A DNA stretch of 64,000 nucleotides, from contig NZ_LYMI01000067.1 in the NCBI RefSeq assembly GCF_001660815.1, positions 62,001 to 126,000 of the forward strand, in the 5' to 3' direction. The notes under the pieces are model-generated. The model was not told where the DNA came from. It saw nothing but the letters and a program-made list of their open reading frames with translations, and made no database searches. The translations under genes and the position numbers were made by a program. The DNA is from Xanthomonas nasturtii. GTDB lineage: Bacteria; Pseudomonadota; Gammaproteobacteria; Xanthomonadales; Xanthomonadaceae. This document shows, in pieces, positions 19,709 to 28,307 of this stretch. Position 1 is the stretch's first letter, and the number at the start of each line of letters is the position of its first letter.

Positions 19709-22700
19709 ATGAACGATGGGGTGGGCGCCTGGCAACCAGGCGAGAGCAATTGTGGCGTCCGGGCGTTAGCACGACGAGCAAACAACCAATGGCGGCGCTG
19801 GTTCTGTATCGGTGTTTGCCTGCTGTTGGCCTTTTGTTCGGTTGCGGCGCTTGCCGCACCGACTGCAACCACGCGCTTACGCGACTACGCCATCGATAGC
19901 TGGAGCTCGCGCAACGGGCTGCCGCACAACTCCTTGCGCGACATTGCCCAGACCCGCGACGGCTATCTGTGGTTTGCCACCTGGGAAGGCCTGGTGCGCT
20001 ACAACGGGCTGGAATTCGGCGTGATCGATCGCAGTACGCGCCCGGGGCTGCCCGATAACGGCGTCGGTGCGCTGTATGTGGATCGCGATGGCGCGCTCTG
20101 GCTGAGCGATGCGCGCGGCAATCTGGTCCGACATGGCGCCGACGGGCAATGGCGGCAGTGGCAGCGGCAAGGGCAGTGGCCGCAGGCGTTGATCCACGCC
20201 ATGACCATGGACGCTGCCGGCCGCATGTGGCTGTTGTTCGAAGGGCGCGGACTGGGTTGCCTGTGGCCGGATGGGCGCTTCGACTATTTTCCGCCGGACG
20301 ACGGCGTCCCGCTGCAGAGCAGCTTTCCGCATATGTTGTTCGATGCGCAGGGACGGTTGTTGATCGGCACGTTCGATGGGCTGATCTACCGCGAGCCGGA
20401 TGGGCGCATGCACCGCGCGCCCGCGGCGTTCGGGTTTCCACCGGGGTTGGCCTGGCCGTATCGCGCGCCCGACGGTACCGTGTGGGTGGTAGCAGGCGAT
20501 CAGCTGTATCGCCTGCAGGGCGAGCATGCCGAGCTGGTGCATCGGGTGCCGGGGCAGGGCCATTTCACGACGATGCTGCAGGACCGCCACGGCGCTCTGT
20601 GGCTGGGCAGCGAAAATCAGGGCCTGGTGCGGATCGGGCCGTATGGCGTGGAGCATCTGCCGGCCGGTCGCAGCCTGCCGACCGGCCGCATCGTCAGCCT
20701 GCGCGAAGATGCCGAAGGCAGCATCTGGGTTGGCGCCAACGGCGGTCTGTTCCGGCTGCGCGAGACCTTGTTCAGCAGCTACAGCCAGCGCGACGGGCTG
20801 AGCGGCGATTACAGCCGCGCGATGCTGGAAGACCGCGACGGGAGTCTGTGGATCGCCGGAACCGCCGGCCTGGACCGGATGCTGCCGGACGGGCGCATCG
20901 TACCGGTGCCGATGGTGATGCCGTCCGGCCGGCGTCTGTCGGTGCTCAGTCTGGCGCTGGACCGACACGGCGACCTCTGGGTGGGCACCTATGCCGATGG
21001 CGTCTTCGTGTTGCGCGATGGACGCCTGCTGCGCCATTACGGCGACGCCGACGGCCTTCCCAGCGGGCATATCCGCGCGATCGTGATCGACGACCACGAC
21101 ATGGTGTGGCTGGCAACCCAGCGCGGCGTGGTGCAGTTGGTGGACGGCAAGCGCGTGGTGTTGGCCGTCGATGGCCTGCCCACCGGCGTGGTGACTGCGC
21201 TAGCCAACGTTGATGGTGCGATGTGGATCGGTTCAGTCGATGGCGCAGCGGTGCTGCGCAACGGCAAGTTGCAACAATTGAACCTGGAAAGCCTGGGGGG
21301 CGCGCGTAGCGTGTTCGGGTTTCAGGTCATCGGCCGCGATGTGTGGATATCCACCGATCGCGGCCTGTATCGCGTGCGCAACGGCGTACTGGCGCGCGTA
21401 GGTCTGGAGCAGGGCATGCCGGTGGATACGGTATTCCAGCTCATCGACGACCGGCGTGGCAATGCGTGGATCAGCAGCAATCGCGGTGTGCTGCGCACCG
21501 AACTCAAGACGCTCGATGCAGTGGCCGACGGGCACGGCACGCTCGCCATTGAACGCTATGGCGAAATCGATGGCGTGGGCAACGCCCAGGCCAACGGCAG
21601 TTCCGGCCCCAGCATGCTCCGGCGTGCCGATGGAACGGTGTGGGTGGTCACCGCCGGTGGCGTGAGCATGGTCGACCCGGCACGTCTGCAGCGCTTCCGC
21701 GAACGTCGCCCACCGCCGGCATTGATCGAAAGCGTGCAGCAGGATGGCAGCCCGTTGGCGTGGCGCCAGCGCGCGCAACTGGCCGGCGGGCATCGCTTGA
21801 ATGTGTCCTACGTCTGCATGAGTTTCCTGTTGTCGGAGCGGATCGAATACCGCACGCGTCTGGAGGGTCTGGACCATCACTGGACCGAGCGTGGCCGCCA
21901 GCGCAGCGTGGAGTTCATCGGCCTGCCGCCCGGCAGCTATCGCCTGCATGTGGCCGCGCGCCACCCGGGCGGCGCGTGGAGCCCGCACGAAGCGGTGTGG
22001 GCGTTCGATGTCTTGCCGCTGTGGTGGCAACGCCAGGATGTGCGTTTCGCTGCGGTGCTGGGCACGATCCTGGCGCTTGCCTTGTTGTATCGGCTGCTGC
22101 TGCATCGCTACAAGAACCACAACGCGCGCCTGGCCGAACTGGTGCGCAAGCGCACCGAAGACCTGCAGCTGCAGGCGCAGCGGCTGTTGCAGGCCAACCA
22201 GGAAAAGAGCGAACTGCTGACGCGCCTGCGTATCAAATCCGATGTGTTCGAGCGCCAGGCGCATGAAGATGCGTTGACCGGGCTGCCCAATCGTCGCCAC
22301 TTCGATGAAGCGCTGGCGCGCGACATCAGCCGTGCACGTCGCAGCGCGCGGCCGCTGGTGCTGGCCATCCTGGATATCGACCACTTCAAGCGCATCAACG
22401 ACCATTACTCGCACGCCAGCGGCGATGCGGTGTTGCATGAAGTGGGTGTGCTGCTCATTGCCGCTGCACGCGCTTCGGATCTACCGGCCCGCCTGGGCGG
22501 CGAAGAATTCGCCCTGTTGCTGGCCGACACCACCCTGGAGGATGCGCAGGCGCTGTGCCTGCACATCCGCGCGCTGTTCCACGCCCGTCACGACTGGGGC
22601 AGCATTGACGGCCTGCAGGTGACCTTCAGCGCCGGCGTGGCCGAGCTACGCGACGAAGACACCGGATCGTCGCTGATGCAGCGTGCCGATCACGCCTTGT

Positions 22701-22744
22701 ACGAGGCCAAGAGCGCCGGGCGCGACCGGATCTGTGTGGGGTAG
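19709..22744 (+). CDS. Reg_prop/Y_Y_Y membrane sensor diguanylate cyclase
   Basis: 1011 aa from ATG 19709. An N-terminal hydrophobic signal (WFCIGVCLLLAFCSVAALA) precedes a periplasmic two-propeller region made of repeated units such as DGYLWFATWEGLVRYNG, DGSLWIAGTAGLDRM and DHDMVWLATQRGVVQL. A Y_Y_Y domain follows, then a membrane helix (FAAVLGTILALALLYRLLL), a coiled coil and a GGDEF domain. The active site is GGEEF (930-934), and RASD five residues upstream is a complete I-site for c-di-GMP feedback. There is no EAL domain. It should make c-di-GMP in response to a periplasmic ligand, probably a sugar or polymer as in hybrid two-component relatives. The TTG start at 19670 is less likely. 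Confidence 0.88.
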   Translation: MNDGVGAWQPGESNCGVRALARRANNQWRRWFCIGVCLLLAFCSVAALAAPTATTRLRDYAIDSWSSRNGLPHNSLRDIAQTRDGYLWFATWEGLVRYNGLEFGVIDRSTRPGLPDNGVGALYVDRDGALWLSDARGNLVRHGADGQWRQWQRQGQWPQALIHAMTMDAAGRMWLLFEGRGLGCLWPDGRFDYFPPDDGVPLQSSFPHMLFDAQGRLLIGTFDGLIYREPDGRMHRAPAAFGFPPGLAWPYRAPDGTVWVVAGDQLYRLQGEHAELVHRVPGQGHFTTMLQDRHGALWLGSENQGLVRIGPYGVEHLPAGRSLPTGRIVSLREDAEGSIWVGANGGLFRLRETLFSSYSQRDGLSGDYSRAMLEDRDGSLWIAGTAGLDRMLPDGRIVPVPMVMPSGRRLSVLSLALDRHGDLWVGTYADGVFVLRDGRLLRHYGDADGLPSGHIRAIVIDDHDMVWLATQRGVVQLVDGKRVVLAVDGLPTGVVTALANVDGAMWIGSVDGAAVLRNGKLQQLNLESLGGARSVFGFQVIGRDVWISTDRGLYRVRNGVLARVGLEQGMPVDTVFQLIDDRRGNAWISSNRGVLRTELKTLDAVADGHGTLAIERYGEIDGVGNAQANGSSGPSMLRRADGTVWVVTAGGVSMVDPARLQRFRERRPPPALIESVQQDGSPLAWRQRAQLAGGHRLNVSYVCMSFLLSERIEYRTRLEGLDHHWTERGRQRSVEFIGLPPGSYRLHVAARHPGGAWSPHEAVWAFDVLPLWWQRQDVRFAAVLGTILALALLYRLLLHRYKNHNARLAELVRKRTEDLQLQAQRLLQANQEKSELLTRLRIKSDVFERQAHEDALTGLPNRRHFDEALARDISRARRSARPLVLAILDIDHFKRINDHYSHASGDAVLHEVGVLLIAAARASDLPARLGGEEFALLLADTTLEDAQALCLHIRALFHARHDWGSIDGLQVTFSAGVAELRDEDTGSSLMQRADHALYEAKSAGRDRICVG

Positions 22745-22749
22745 ACGCC

Positions 22750-22777
22750 GGGATTCGGGAATCGGGATTTGGGATTC
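22750..22777. repeat. Period-7 array GGGATTC/GGGAATC
   Basis: Four heptamers: GGGATTC GGGAATC GGGATTT GGGATTC, 6 bp after the diguanylate cyclase stop. The inverted partner array is at 23165-23199. Confidence 0.8.
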
Positions 22778-22797
22778 GCAACGGCCATGCTGCATAT

Positions 22798-23080
22798 CCT
22801 TCTCCTGCGGGAGAAGGTGCCCGAAGGGCGGATGAGGGTACGGCAGCACGCAGCGGCGCGCCGTTGGGAATCGGCAGCCGTGATCGTTAGCCGTGCGCCG
22901 TTGTCACTTCCCTTCTCCTACGGGAGAAGGTGCCCGCAGGGCGGATGAGGGTACGGCAGCACGCAGCGGCGCGCCGTTGGGAATCGGCAGCCGTGATCGT
23001 TAGCCGTGCGCCGTCGTCACTTTCCTTCTCCTACGGGAGAAGGTGCCCGCAGGGCGGATGAGGGTACGGCAGCACGCAGC
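22798..23080. repeat. 113-bp tandem repeat, 2.5 copies
   Basis: Units start at 22798, 22911 and 23024; the third stops at 23080. Each opens with a CCTTCTCC-GGGAGAAGG hairpin, then GTGCCCG(A/C)AGGGCGGATG and GAGGGTACGG. The second and third units share CTACGGG in the hairpin loop, the first has CTGCGGG. The opening 46 bp recurs at 63751-63797, so it is a dispersed element that was locally amplified. The region lies between converging genes. Confidence 0.85.
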
Positions 23081-23164
23081 TGTGCAACGTCGCAATTAAG
23101 AAGCCGAGATTCGGGATTTGGAGCGGCGCTATTGTCCGTCAACCCAGAAACACGGCGCTTTTAC

Positions 23165-23199
23165 AAATCCCGAATGCCGAATCCCAAATCCCGAATCCC
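23165..23199. repeat. Inverted period-7 array at the 3' end of rnt
   Basis: AAATCCC GAATGCC GAATCCC AAATCCC GAATCCC ends 5 bp before the rnt stop. It is in inverted orientation to the array at 22750-22777 and to a short copy near 23108, so the whole 22750-23199 interval is bracketed by inverted heptamers. Confidence 0.75.
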
Positions 23200-23204
23200 G
23201 AACC

Positions 23205-23846
23205 TCACACCGGCCCAGGCCAGGCGTTGGCGATCGTGCAGAACAGCCGGGCGGTTTGTTCGGTGTCGTAGACCGCGCTGTGCGCGTCGGCGGCATTCCA
23301 GTCCAGGCCTGCAGCCTGGGCCGCGCGCGCCAGTACGGTCTGGCCATATGCCACGCCGGCCAACGTCACCGTGTCGAACACGCTGAAGGGATGGAACGGA
23401 TTGCGTTTATGGCCCACGCGCGCCACCGCGGCGTTGAGAAAGTTCAGATCGAAATGCGCGTTGTGGCCGACCAGGATCGCGCGCTGGCAGCCGTATTTCT
23501 TCACTGCCGCGCGCACCGGAGCGAACACATGGTCCAGCGCGTCTTTTTCCTGCTTGGCGAAGCGGAACGGGTGATCGAGCACGATGCCGGTGATTTCCAG
23601 CGACTTCGGGTCGATCTCCAGTCCCGGCGCAGGCACCAGATGCGCGCTGGCGGTCTGGCCGGGAAAGAAGCGTCCGTCGGCATCCATTTCGATCGGCACG
23701 CAGGCAATTTCCAGCAATGCGTGCTTGTTCCAGTCGAACCCCCCGGTTTCTACGTCCACCACCACGGGCAGATAGCCGCGAAAGCGTCGCGACATGGGCA
23801 AAAAGGAGGGGGCAGGCTGCGCATCGACCGGTTCGTTCATCGGCAT
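23205..23846 (-). CDS. rnt: Ribonuclease T
   Basis: 213 aa DEDDh exonuclease that trims tRNA CCA ends and other stable RNA 3' ends. Exo [12 protein letters not shown] holds the Asp/Glu pair; Exo [13 protein letters not shown] and Exo [15 protein letters not shown] hold the remaining acidic residues and His. The length is typical. Translation may begin at ATG 23846 or two codons later (MNEPVDA). The 3' end abuts the inverted heptamer array. Confidence 0.93.
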   Translation of the reverse strand: MPMNEPVDAQPAPSFLPMSRRFRGYLPVVVDVETGGFDWNKHALLEIACVPIEMDADGRFFPGQTASAHLVPAPGLEIDPKSLEITGIVLDHPFRFAKQEKDALDHVFAPVRAAVKKYGCQRAILVGHNAHFDLNFLNAAVARVGHKRNPFHPFSVFDTVTLAGVAYGQTVLARAAQAAGLDWNAADAHSAVYDTEQTARLFCTIANAWPGPV

Positions 23847-24077
23847 AGCCTAGCAGGTCGCACGCCGGGCTCTGCCATGGCCGCAGGCTGGTGCGCTTGC
23901 CCAGGCGGCCACAAGGCCTCGCATCACGCAGCGCGCCATCCGCAGGGCATGCAGGACCTGCAACGTTGGAATCAAGTTGGCGCGCATTACCGACCTCGGT
24001 TGCCTGCAAGCCGTTCGCGCCAGGCTGACGCGTGCCGACCGCTCACCGACGTGCACCACTCGCCCCGGACCCCCATC

Positions 24078-24112
24078 AAAAAGGCCCGATCCGCGTTGCC
24101 ACGGACCGGGCC
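24078..24112 (-). terminator. Rho-independent terminator downstream of the RcnB-like gene
   Basis: Read on the minus strand: GGCCCGGTCCG, a nine-base loop, CGGATCGGGCC, then five T. One mismatch in an 11-bp stem. It begins 27 bp after the gene's stop. Confidence 0.8.
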
Positions 24113-24138
24113 TCACTAACGACACGGGGAGCAGGCGT

Positions 24139-24526
24139 TTAGCGGCCGGTAACGACGCTGGCAATCAGCCCGGTGGTCACGGCCATCAGCACGTAGTTGT
24201 TATCCACGCGACGCCACTCATGCCCACGCGGCGGCTGCTTGAGGTGGTGCTTGCGGTAATGGGCAACGCGGTTGCCGCGATGGTCGGGTGCCAGACGCTC
24301 GCCGCGGTGGTCGTTGCGATGATCGTCGTGATGCGCGTTGCGGCGGTCGTCGTGCCTGTGGTCGCGGTGGTCATCGCGACGGCCAGGACCATGGTCGTCG
24401 TGACGCTGCTCGTTGCGGCCACGATCATGATCGCGGTCGCGGTCGTCATGTTGCTGCGGCGCTGCGAACGCTGCACCGGACGTCAAGCAGCGACAAAACC
24501 ATGAAAGATCCAATGACGCGTTTCAT
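24139..24526 (-). pseudogene. RcnB-like His/Asp-rich periplasmic protein with a frameshift in the signal peptide
   Basis: The body (24139 to about 24480) encodes an Asp/His/Arg-rich linker and then HYRKHHLKQPPRGHEWRRVDNNYVLM, the RcnB domain (periplasmic Ni/Co homeostasis family), ending in a hydrophobic tail. The natural start is ATG 24526, preceded by AGGAG at 8-bp spacing and beginning MKRVIGSFMVLSLL. That frame stops after 26 codons. The continuing signal peptide (SGAAFAAPQQ) is in the other frame; dropping one base near 24480-24486 restores MKRVIGSFMVLSLLTSGAAF. So either the gene is broken or there is a one-base sequencing error. The ORF-only alternative starts at TTG 24513 without a ribosome site. 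Confidence 0.7.
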
Positions 24527-24659
24527 CGGCGTACTCCTGCGTCACAGGAACTGCCTGTGTGACTTCACTGGCGGCATTTGAAGCTGAATACGTAATAAAA
24601 TAAGGCGTTCTGGCCGATCCTGCGCGCGAATGGCAAAAGCAGTGCAGCGTTGCGATGGC

Positions 24660-25370
24660 TCAGATGACGCCGGTGCTGCTGGTGTCGTCGCGCTTCACAC
24701 GCGGCGGCAGCGGCTGTTCGCCATGCACCAGGAACCACACGTTCTCGGCGATGTTGGTGGCGTGGTCGCCGATGCGCTCCAGATTCTTGGCCATGAACAG
24801 CAGGTGCGTGCATGGGGTGATGTTGCGCGGGTCTTCCATCATGTAGGTGAGCAGCTCGCGGAACAGCGCGGTGTACTGCGCATCCAGGCGCGCGTCTTCA
24901 TCGCGTACGCGAATGGCCGCATCGGCATCCTTGTTGCGGTACGCCTGCACCGCCTCGCGCACGGCATCGGCGGCCATCTGGCCCAGCGCACGCAGGCCCA
25001 CGGTCTGTGGCAGCGGCGGCGCGGAGTTGAGCGCGATCGAGCGCTTGGCGACGTTGGCCGCGTAATCGCCGATCCGTTCGATATCGGCCGGAATACGCAG
25101 GCCGGCCAGGATCTCGCGCAGATCGCGCGCCATCGGACCGCGCAACGCCAGGCGCATCACGTCGTGGCTGATCGCATGCTCCAGCGCATCGATCGCTTCG
25201 TCGTTGACCACGATGCGATGCGCGGCGTTGTCGTCGCGACGCTCCACCACATCCAGCGCGGCTTCCAGCTGCGCCACCGCCGTGTCGCCCATGCGCACGA
25301 TCTCGGCGACAAGACGGTGCTGCTCCTCGTCGTAGCTTTTGACGATATGGTCGTTGAGGTGCTGGTTCAT
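24660..25370 (-). CDS. phoU: Phosphate-transport regulator PhoU
   Basis: 236 aa, all-helical, with two PhoU repeats carrying ADIERIGDYAANVA (about residues 80-93) and NLERIGDHATNIAENV (about 197-212), the E/DxxxD metal-cluster motifs. It links the Pst transporter to PhoR and keeps the Pho regulon off when phosphate is plentiful. ATG 25370 (MNQHLNDHIVKSYDEE) is the family start. Last gene of the pst operon. Confidence 0.95.
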   Translation of the reverse strand: MNQHLNDHIVKSYDEEQHRLVAEIVRMGDTAVAQLEAALDVVERRDDNAAHRIVVNDEAIDALEHAISHDVMRLALRGPMARDLREILAGLRIPADIERIGDYAANVAKRSIALNSAPPLPQTVGLRALGQMAADAVREAVQAYRNKDADAAIRVRDEDARLDAQYTALFRELLTYMMEDPRNITPCTHLLFMAKNLERIGDHATNIAENVWFLVHGEQPLPPRVKRDDTSSTGVI

Positions 25371-25498
25371 CGTGATCTCGATTCGTGGCAGTGGTGGATG
25401 TCCGCCGTCACCTCGGCGACAGGGCACTTGATGTCACTGGCGTGCCGGGCGGTGCGACGGAACTGCGTCAATGCTGCGGTGTGCTGGTGCGGCTTACA

Positions 25499-26329
25499 TC
25501 AGCCGAAACGACCGGTGATGTAGTCCTCGGTCTGCTGCTTGGACGGCTGGGAGAAAATCGTTTCGGTGCGGTCGTGTTCGATCAGGTCGCCCAGATACAT
25601 GAAAGCGGTGTAGTCCGACACGCGCGCGGCCTGCTGCATGTTGTGGGTCACGATCACGATGGTGTATTCGCGCTTGAGCTCTTCCACCAGCTGCTCGATG
25701 CGGCTGGTGGAAATCGGATCCAGCGCCGAGGTCGGTTCGTCCAGCAGCAGCACGTCCGGGCGCAATGCCACCGCGCGTGCGATGCATAGGCGCTGCTGCT
25801 GGCCACCGGACAGACCCAACGCGCTTTGCCCAAGTTTGTCCTTGACCTCGTCCCACAGCGCGCCCTGGCGCAGCGCCTGCTCGACGCGGTTCTGCATGTC
25901 GGCCTTGGACAGTTTTTCGTGGTGGCGGATACCGTAGGCGACGTTCTCGAAGATCGTCATCGGGAACGGCACCGGCTTCTGGAACACCATGCCTACCTTG
26001 CTGCGCAGGCGGTTCATCGGATACTTGGGCGACAGGATGTTTTCGTTGTCCAGCAACACCTCGCCGCGCGCTTCCATCTTCGGGTACAGCGCGTAGATGC
26101 GGTTGAAGATGCGCAGCAAGGTCGATTTGCCGCACCCCGAAGGCCCGATCAACGCGGTGACGCGCTTTTCCGGGATCTCGATATTGATGCCCTTGAGCGC
26201 GTGGTACTTGTCGTAATAGAAATCCAGATTGCGTGCGGCCACCTTCACCGGCGCCTTCGCCGTCGGCGCCCCCTTGGCGGCCAGAACAGCGATGCGATGC
26301 ATCGGCTTGGCGTTTTGGAGATCGTTCAT
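25499..26329 (-). CDS. pstB: Phosphate ABC transporter ATP-binding protein PstB
   Basis: 276 aa. Walker [11 protein letters not shown]-loop [12 protein letters not shown] signature LSGGQQQRL, Walker [13 protein letters not shown] and switch His in [10 protein letters not shown] are all intact. The ATP-hydrolysing subunit of the high-affinity PstSCAB phosphate importer. ATG 26329 gives the family length; an in-frame ATG at 26359 overlaps the pstA stop and would add ten residues. Confidence 0.95.
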   Translation of the reverse strand: MNDLQNAKPMHRIAVLAAKGAPTAKAPVKVAARNLDFYYDKYHALKGINIEIPEKRVTALIGPSGCGKSTLLRIFNRIYALYPKMEARGEVLLDNENILSPKYPMNRLRSKVGMVFQKPVPFPMTIFENVAYGIRHHEKLSKADMQNRVEQALRQGALWDEVKDKLGQSALGLSGGQQQRLCIARAVALRPDVLLLDEPTSALDPISTSRIEQLVEELKREYTIVIVTHNMQQAARVSDYTAFMYLGDLIEHDRTETIFSQPSKQQTEDYITGRFG

Positions 26330-26351
26330 GTCGGGTGTCCGGAAGGAAAGG

Positions 26352-27221
26352 TCAGTCATTGGAGATCTTGTTGCGCAAGAGCAGGGCACGTGCGCCCAGG
26401 CTGACCAGCAACACGAACACGGTCAGCACCAGCGCGCCTGCCCAGGCCAGGGTCTGCCAGGTGTCGTACGGGCTGCCGGCGAACTGATTCATGATCACCG
26501 GCACGCTGGCCATCGGCTGGAACACGTTGCTGTTCCAATACTGATTGCCGAAGGCGGTGAACAGCAACGGCGCGGTCTCGCCGCTGATGCGGGCCAGGGC
26601 CAGCAACACGCCGGTGACGATGCCTGCCGAGGCGCTGCGGTAGAGCACCTGCACGGTGACCTTCCACTGCGGAATGCCCAGCGACAATGCCGCTTCGCGC
26701 ATCTGCGCCGGCACCAGCCGCAGCATTTCGTCGGTGGTACGCACCACCACCGGCAGCACGATGAACGCCAGCGACAGCGCACCGGCGAATGCAGAGAAGC
26801 GCCCGCCGGTCTGCATCACATACAAGGTGTAGACGAACAGGCCCAGCACGATCGATGGCGCAGAGAGCAGGATGTCGTTGACGAAGCGCACCACCAGCCC
26901 GGTCTTGCGCGCATTGCCGTACTCGGCCAACCAGGTGCCGGCGGCAATGCCCAGCGGTGTGCCGATCGCCAGCGCCAGCCCGCACATCACTGCGCTGCCG
27001 AAGAAGGCATTGAGCAATCCGCCTTCCTGCATGGGTGGCGGTGTCATCTTGGTAAACAGATTGAGGTCGATGCCGGGCACGCCCTTGGACAACAGCGTCC
27101 ACAGGATCCAGGCCAGAAAGAACAGGCCGAACAAGGCCGTGACGCACGACAGCAGCAACGCAATCGCGTTGGTCACCCGGCGGCGGTTGTACAACGATTG
27201 CGACACCGAAGCGGCGGACAT
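26352..27221 (-). CDS. pstA: Phosphate ABC transporter permease PstA
   Basis: 289 aa with about six membrane helices. The BPD_transp_1 EAA-type loop is [20 protein letters not shown]. Other family segments are GTWLAEYG and [10 protein letters not shown]. It pairs with PstC to form the phosphate channel. Its ATG overlaps the pstC stop by one base (TGATG arrangement). Confidence 0.94.
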   Translation of the reverse strand: MSAASVSQSLYNRRRVTNAIALLLSCVTALFGLFFLAWILWTLLSKGVPGIDLNLFTKMTPPPMQEGGLLNAFFGSAVMCGLALAIGTPLGIAAGTWLAEYGNARKTGLVVRFVNDILLSAPSIVLGLFVYTLYVMQTGGRFSAFAGALSLAFIVLPVVVRTTDEMLRLVPAQMREAALSLGIPQWKVTVQVLYRSASAGIVTGVLLALARISGETAPLLFTAFGNQYWNSNVFQPMASVPVIMNQFAGSPYDTWQTLAWAGALVLTVFVLLVSLGARALLLRNKISND

Positions 27222-28195
27222 CAGTTGCCCTCCCGACGCGACAGCTGCATCAGCATGAAGCGCGCGATCGCCAGCACGATGAAGGTCACGATAAACAGCA
27301 CGAAGCCCAACAGCAGCAGCGCCGACCGGTAGGTCTCGGTGGCCTCGCCGAAATCGTTGGCGATCAACGCTGCGATGGTGGTGCCGGGTTCCAGCAGCGA
27401 CGGCGACAAGCGCACCGTGTTACCGACCACAAATGCAACTGCCATGGTTTCGCCCAGTGCACGCCCCAGGCCGAGAAACACACCGCCGATCACCGCCGAG
27501 CGGGTGTAAGGCAGCACGATGTCCCAGCTCACTTCCCACTTGGTCGATCCGAGCGCGTATGCCGATTCCTTCAGGCGCGTGGGCACGGTCAGGAACACTT
27601 CGCGCATCACCGAGGAGATGAAGGGAATCACCATGATCGCCAGCACGAAACCTGCGGTCAGCAGGCCGATGCCCAGCGGCGGGCCCTGAAACAACGGGCC
27701 GATCAGCGGCAGCGTGCCCAGGTGATCGTTGAGCCACGGCGTCACGTGCTCGGTCATCACCGGTACCAGCACGAACAGGCCCCACATGCCGTAGATGATC
27801 GACGGAATGCCGGCCAGCAGTTCGATGGCGGTGCCGACCGGGCCACGCAACCAGCGCGGCGCCACCTCGGTGAGAAAGAACGCAATGCCGAAACTCACCG
27901 GTACGGCGATCAGCATCGCAATCAACGCGGTGACCAGGGTGCCGTAGATCGGTGCCAGCGCACCGTATTTGTTTTCGACCGGATTCCAGTCGGCGGAATA
28001 GAAGAAACTCAGGCCCTGTGCCTGCAGGGCATGGCGTCCGCCCCACAGCATCGACAGCGCCGCGCTGCCGAGCGCCAACAGGACGAAAACGACCGTGGCG
28101 GCCAGCGCGAGCTTGAACAGGCGATCGGCGCGTGCATCGCGCAGGTCGCGGCCGCGTGGTGCGGTCATCGCTTCGGGAATGGCGGTGGCATTCAT
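27221..28195 (-). CDS. pstC: Phosphate ABC transporter permease PstC
   Basis: 324 aa with about six membrane helices. Diagnostic segments: ELLAGIPSIIYGMWGLF, RLKESAYALGSTKWEVSWDI (EAA loop) and LGRALGETMAVAFVVGN, which includes the Arg/Glu pair known to matter for transport in PstC. It partners with PstA. It is separated from pstS by 112 bp that contain a strong hairpin. Confidence 0.95.
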   Translation of the reverse strand: MNATAIPEAMTAPRGRDLRDARADRLFKLALAATVVFVLLALGSAALSMLWGGRHALQAQGLSFFYSADWNPVENKYGALAPIYGTLVTALIAMLIAVPVSFGIAFFLTEVAPRWLRGPVGTAIELLAGIPSIIYGMWGLFVLVPVMTEHVTPWLNDHLGTLPLIGPLFQGPPLGIGLLTAGFVLAIMVIPFISSVMREVFLTVPTRLKESAYALGSTKWEVSWDIVLPYTRSAVIGGVFLGLGRALGETMAVAFVVGNTVRLSPSLLEPGTTIAALIANDFGEATETYRSALLLLGFVLFIVTFIVLAIARFMLMQLSRREGN

Positions 28196-28245
28196 TCGAT
28201 TGGACTCGTCACCCGCGCAACGGCGGGAGCGTGAGACAGCAGGAA

Positions 28246-28273
28246 CGGCGAGGCACCTTCAGGTACCTCGCCG
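28246..28273 (-). promoter_or_regulatory. Intercistronic hairpin between pstS and pstC
   Basis: CGGCGAGGCACC / GGTACCTCGCCG, a 12-bp stem with one mismatch and a TTCA loop, with no T run on either side. Such hairpins after binding-protein genes usually protect the upstream mRNA from 3' decay, so PstS is made in excess over the membrane subunits. That role here is inferred. Confidence 0.6.
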
Positions 28274-28307
28274 CAGCGCAGCCCTCCGCATGGGCGGGTG
28301 CAGGGCA

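Noticed and set aside
19709-22744. Two-component histidine kinase
   Set aside because: The propeller/Y_Y_Y input suggests one, but there are no kinase motifs; the C-terminus is a GGEEF domain.
22798-23080. Possible CRISPR array
   Set aside because: Units are 113 bp and nearly identical throughout with no variable spacers, and there are no cas genes.
24186-24476. Thr/Ala-rich ORF on the minus strand overlapping the RcnB-like gene
   Set aside because: It is the shifted frame of the His/Asp-rich repeat; the conserved residues lie in the other frame.
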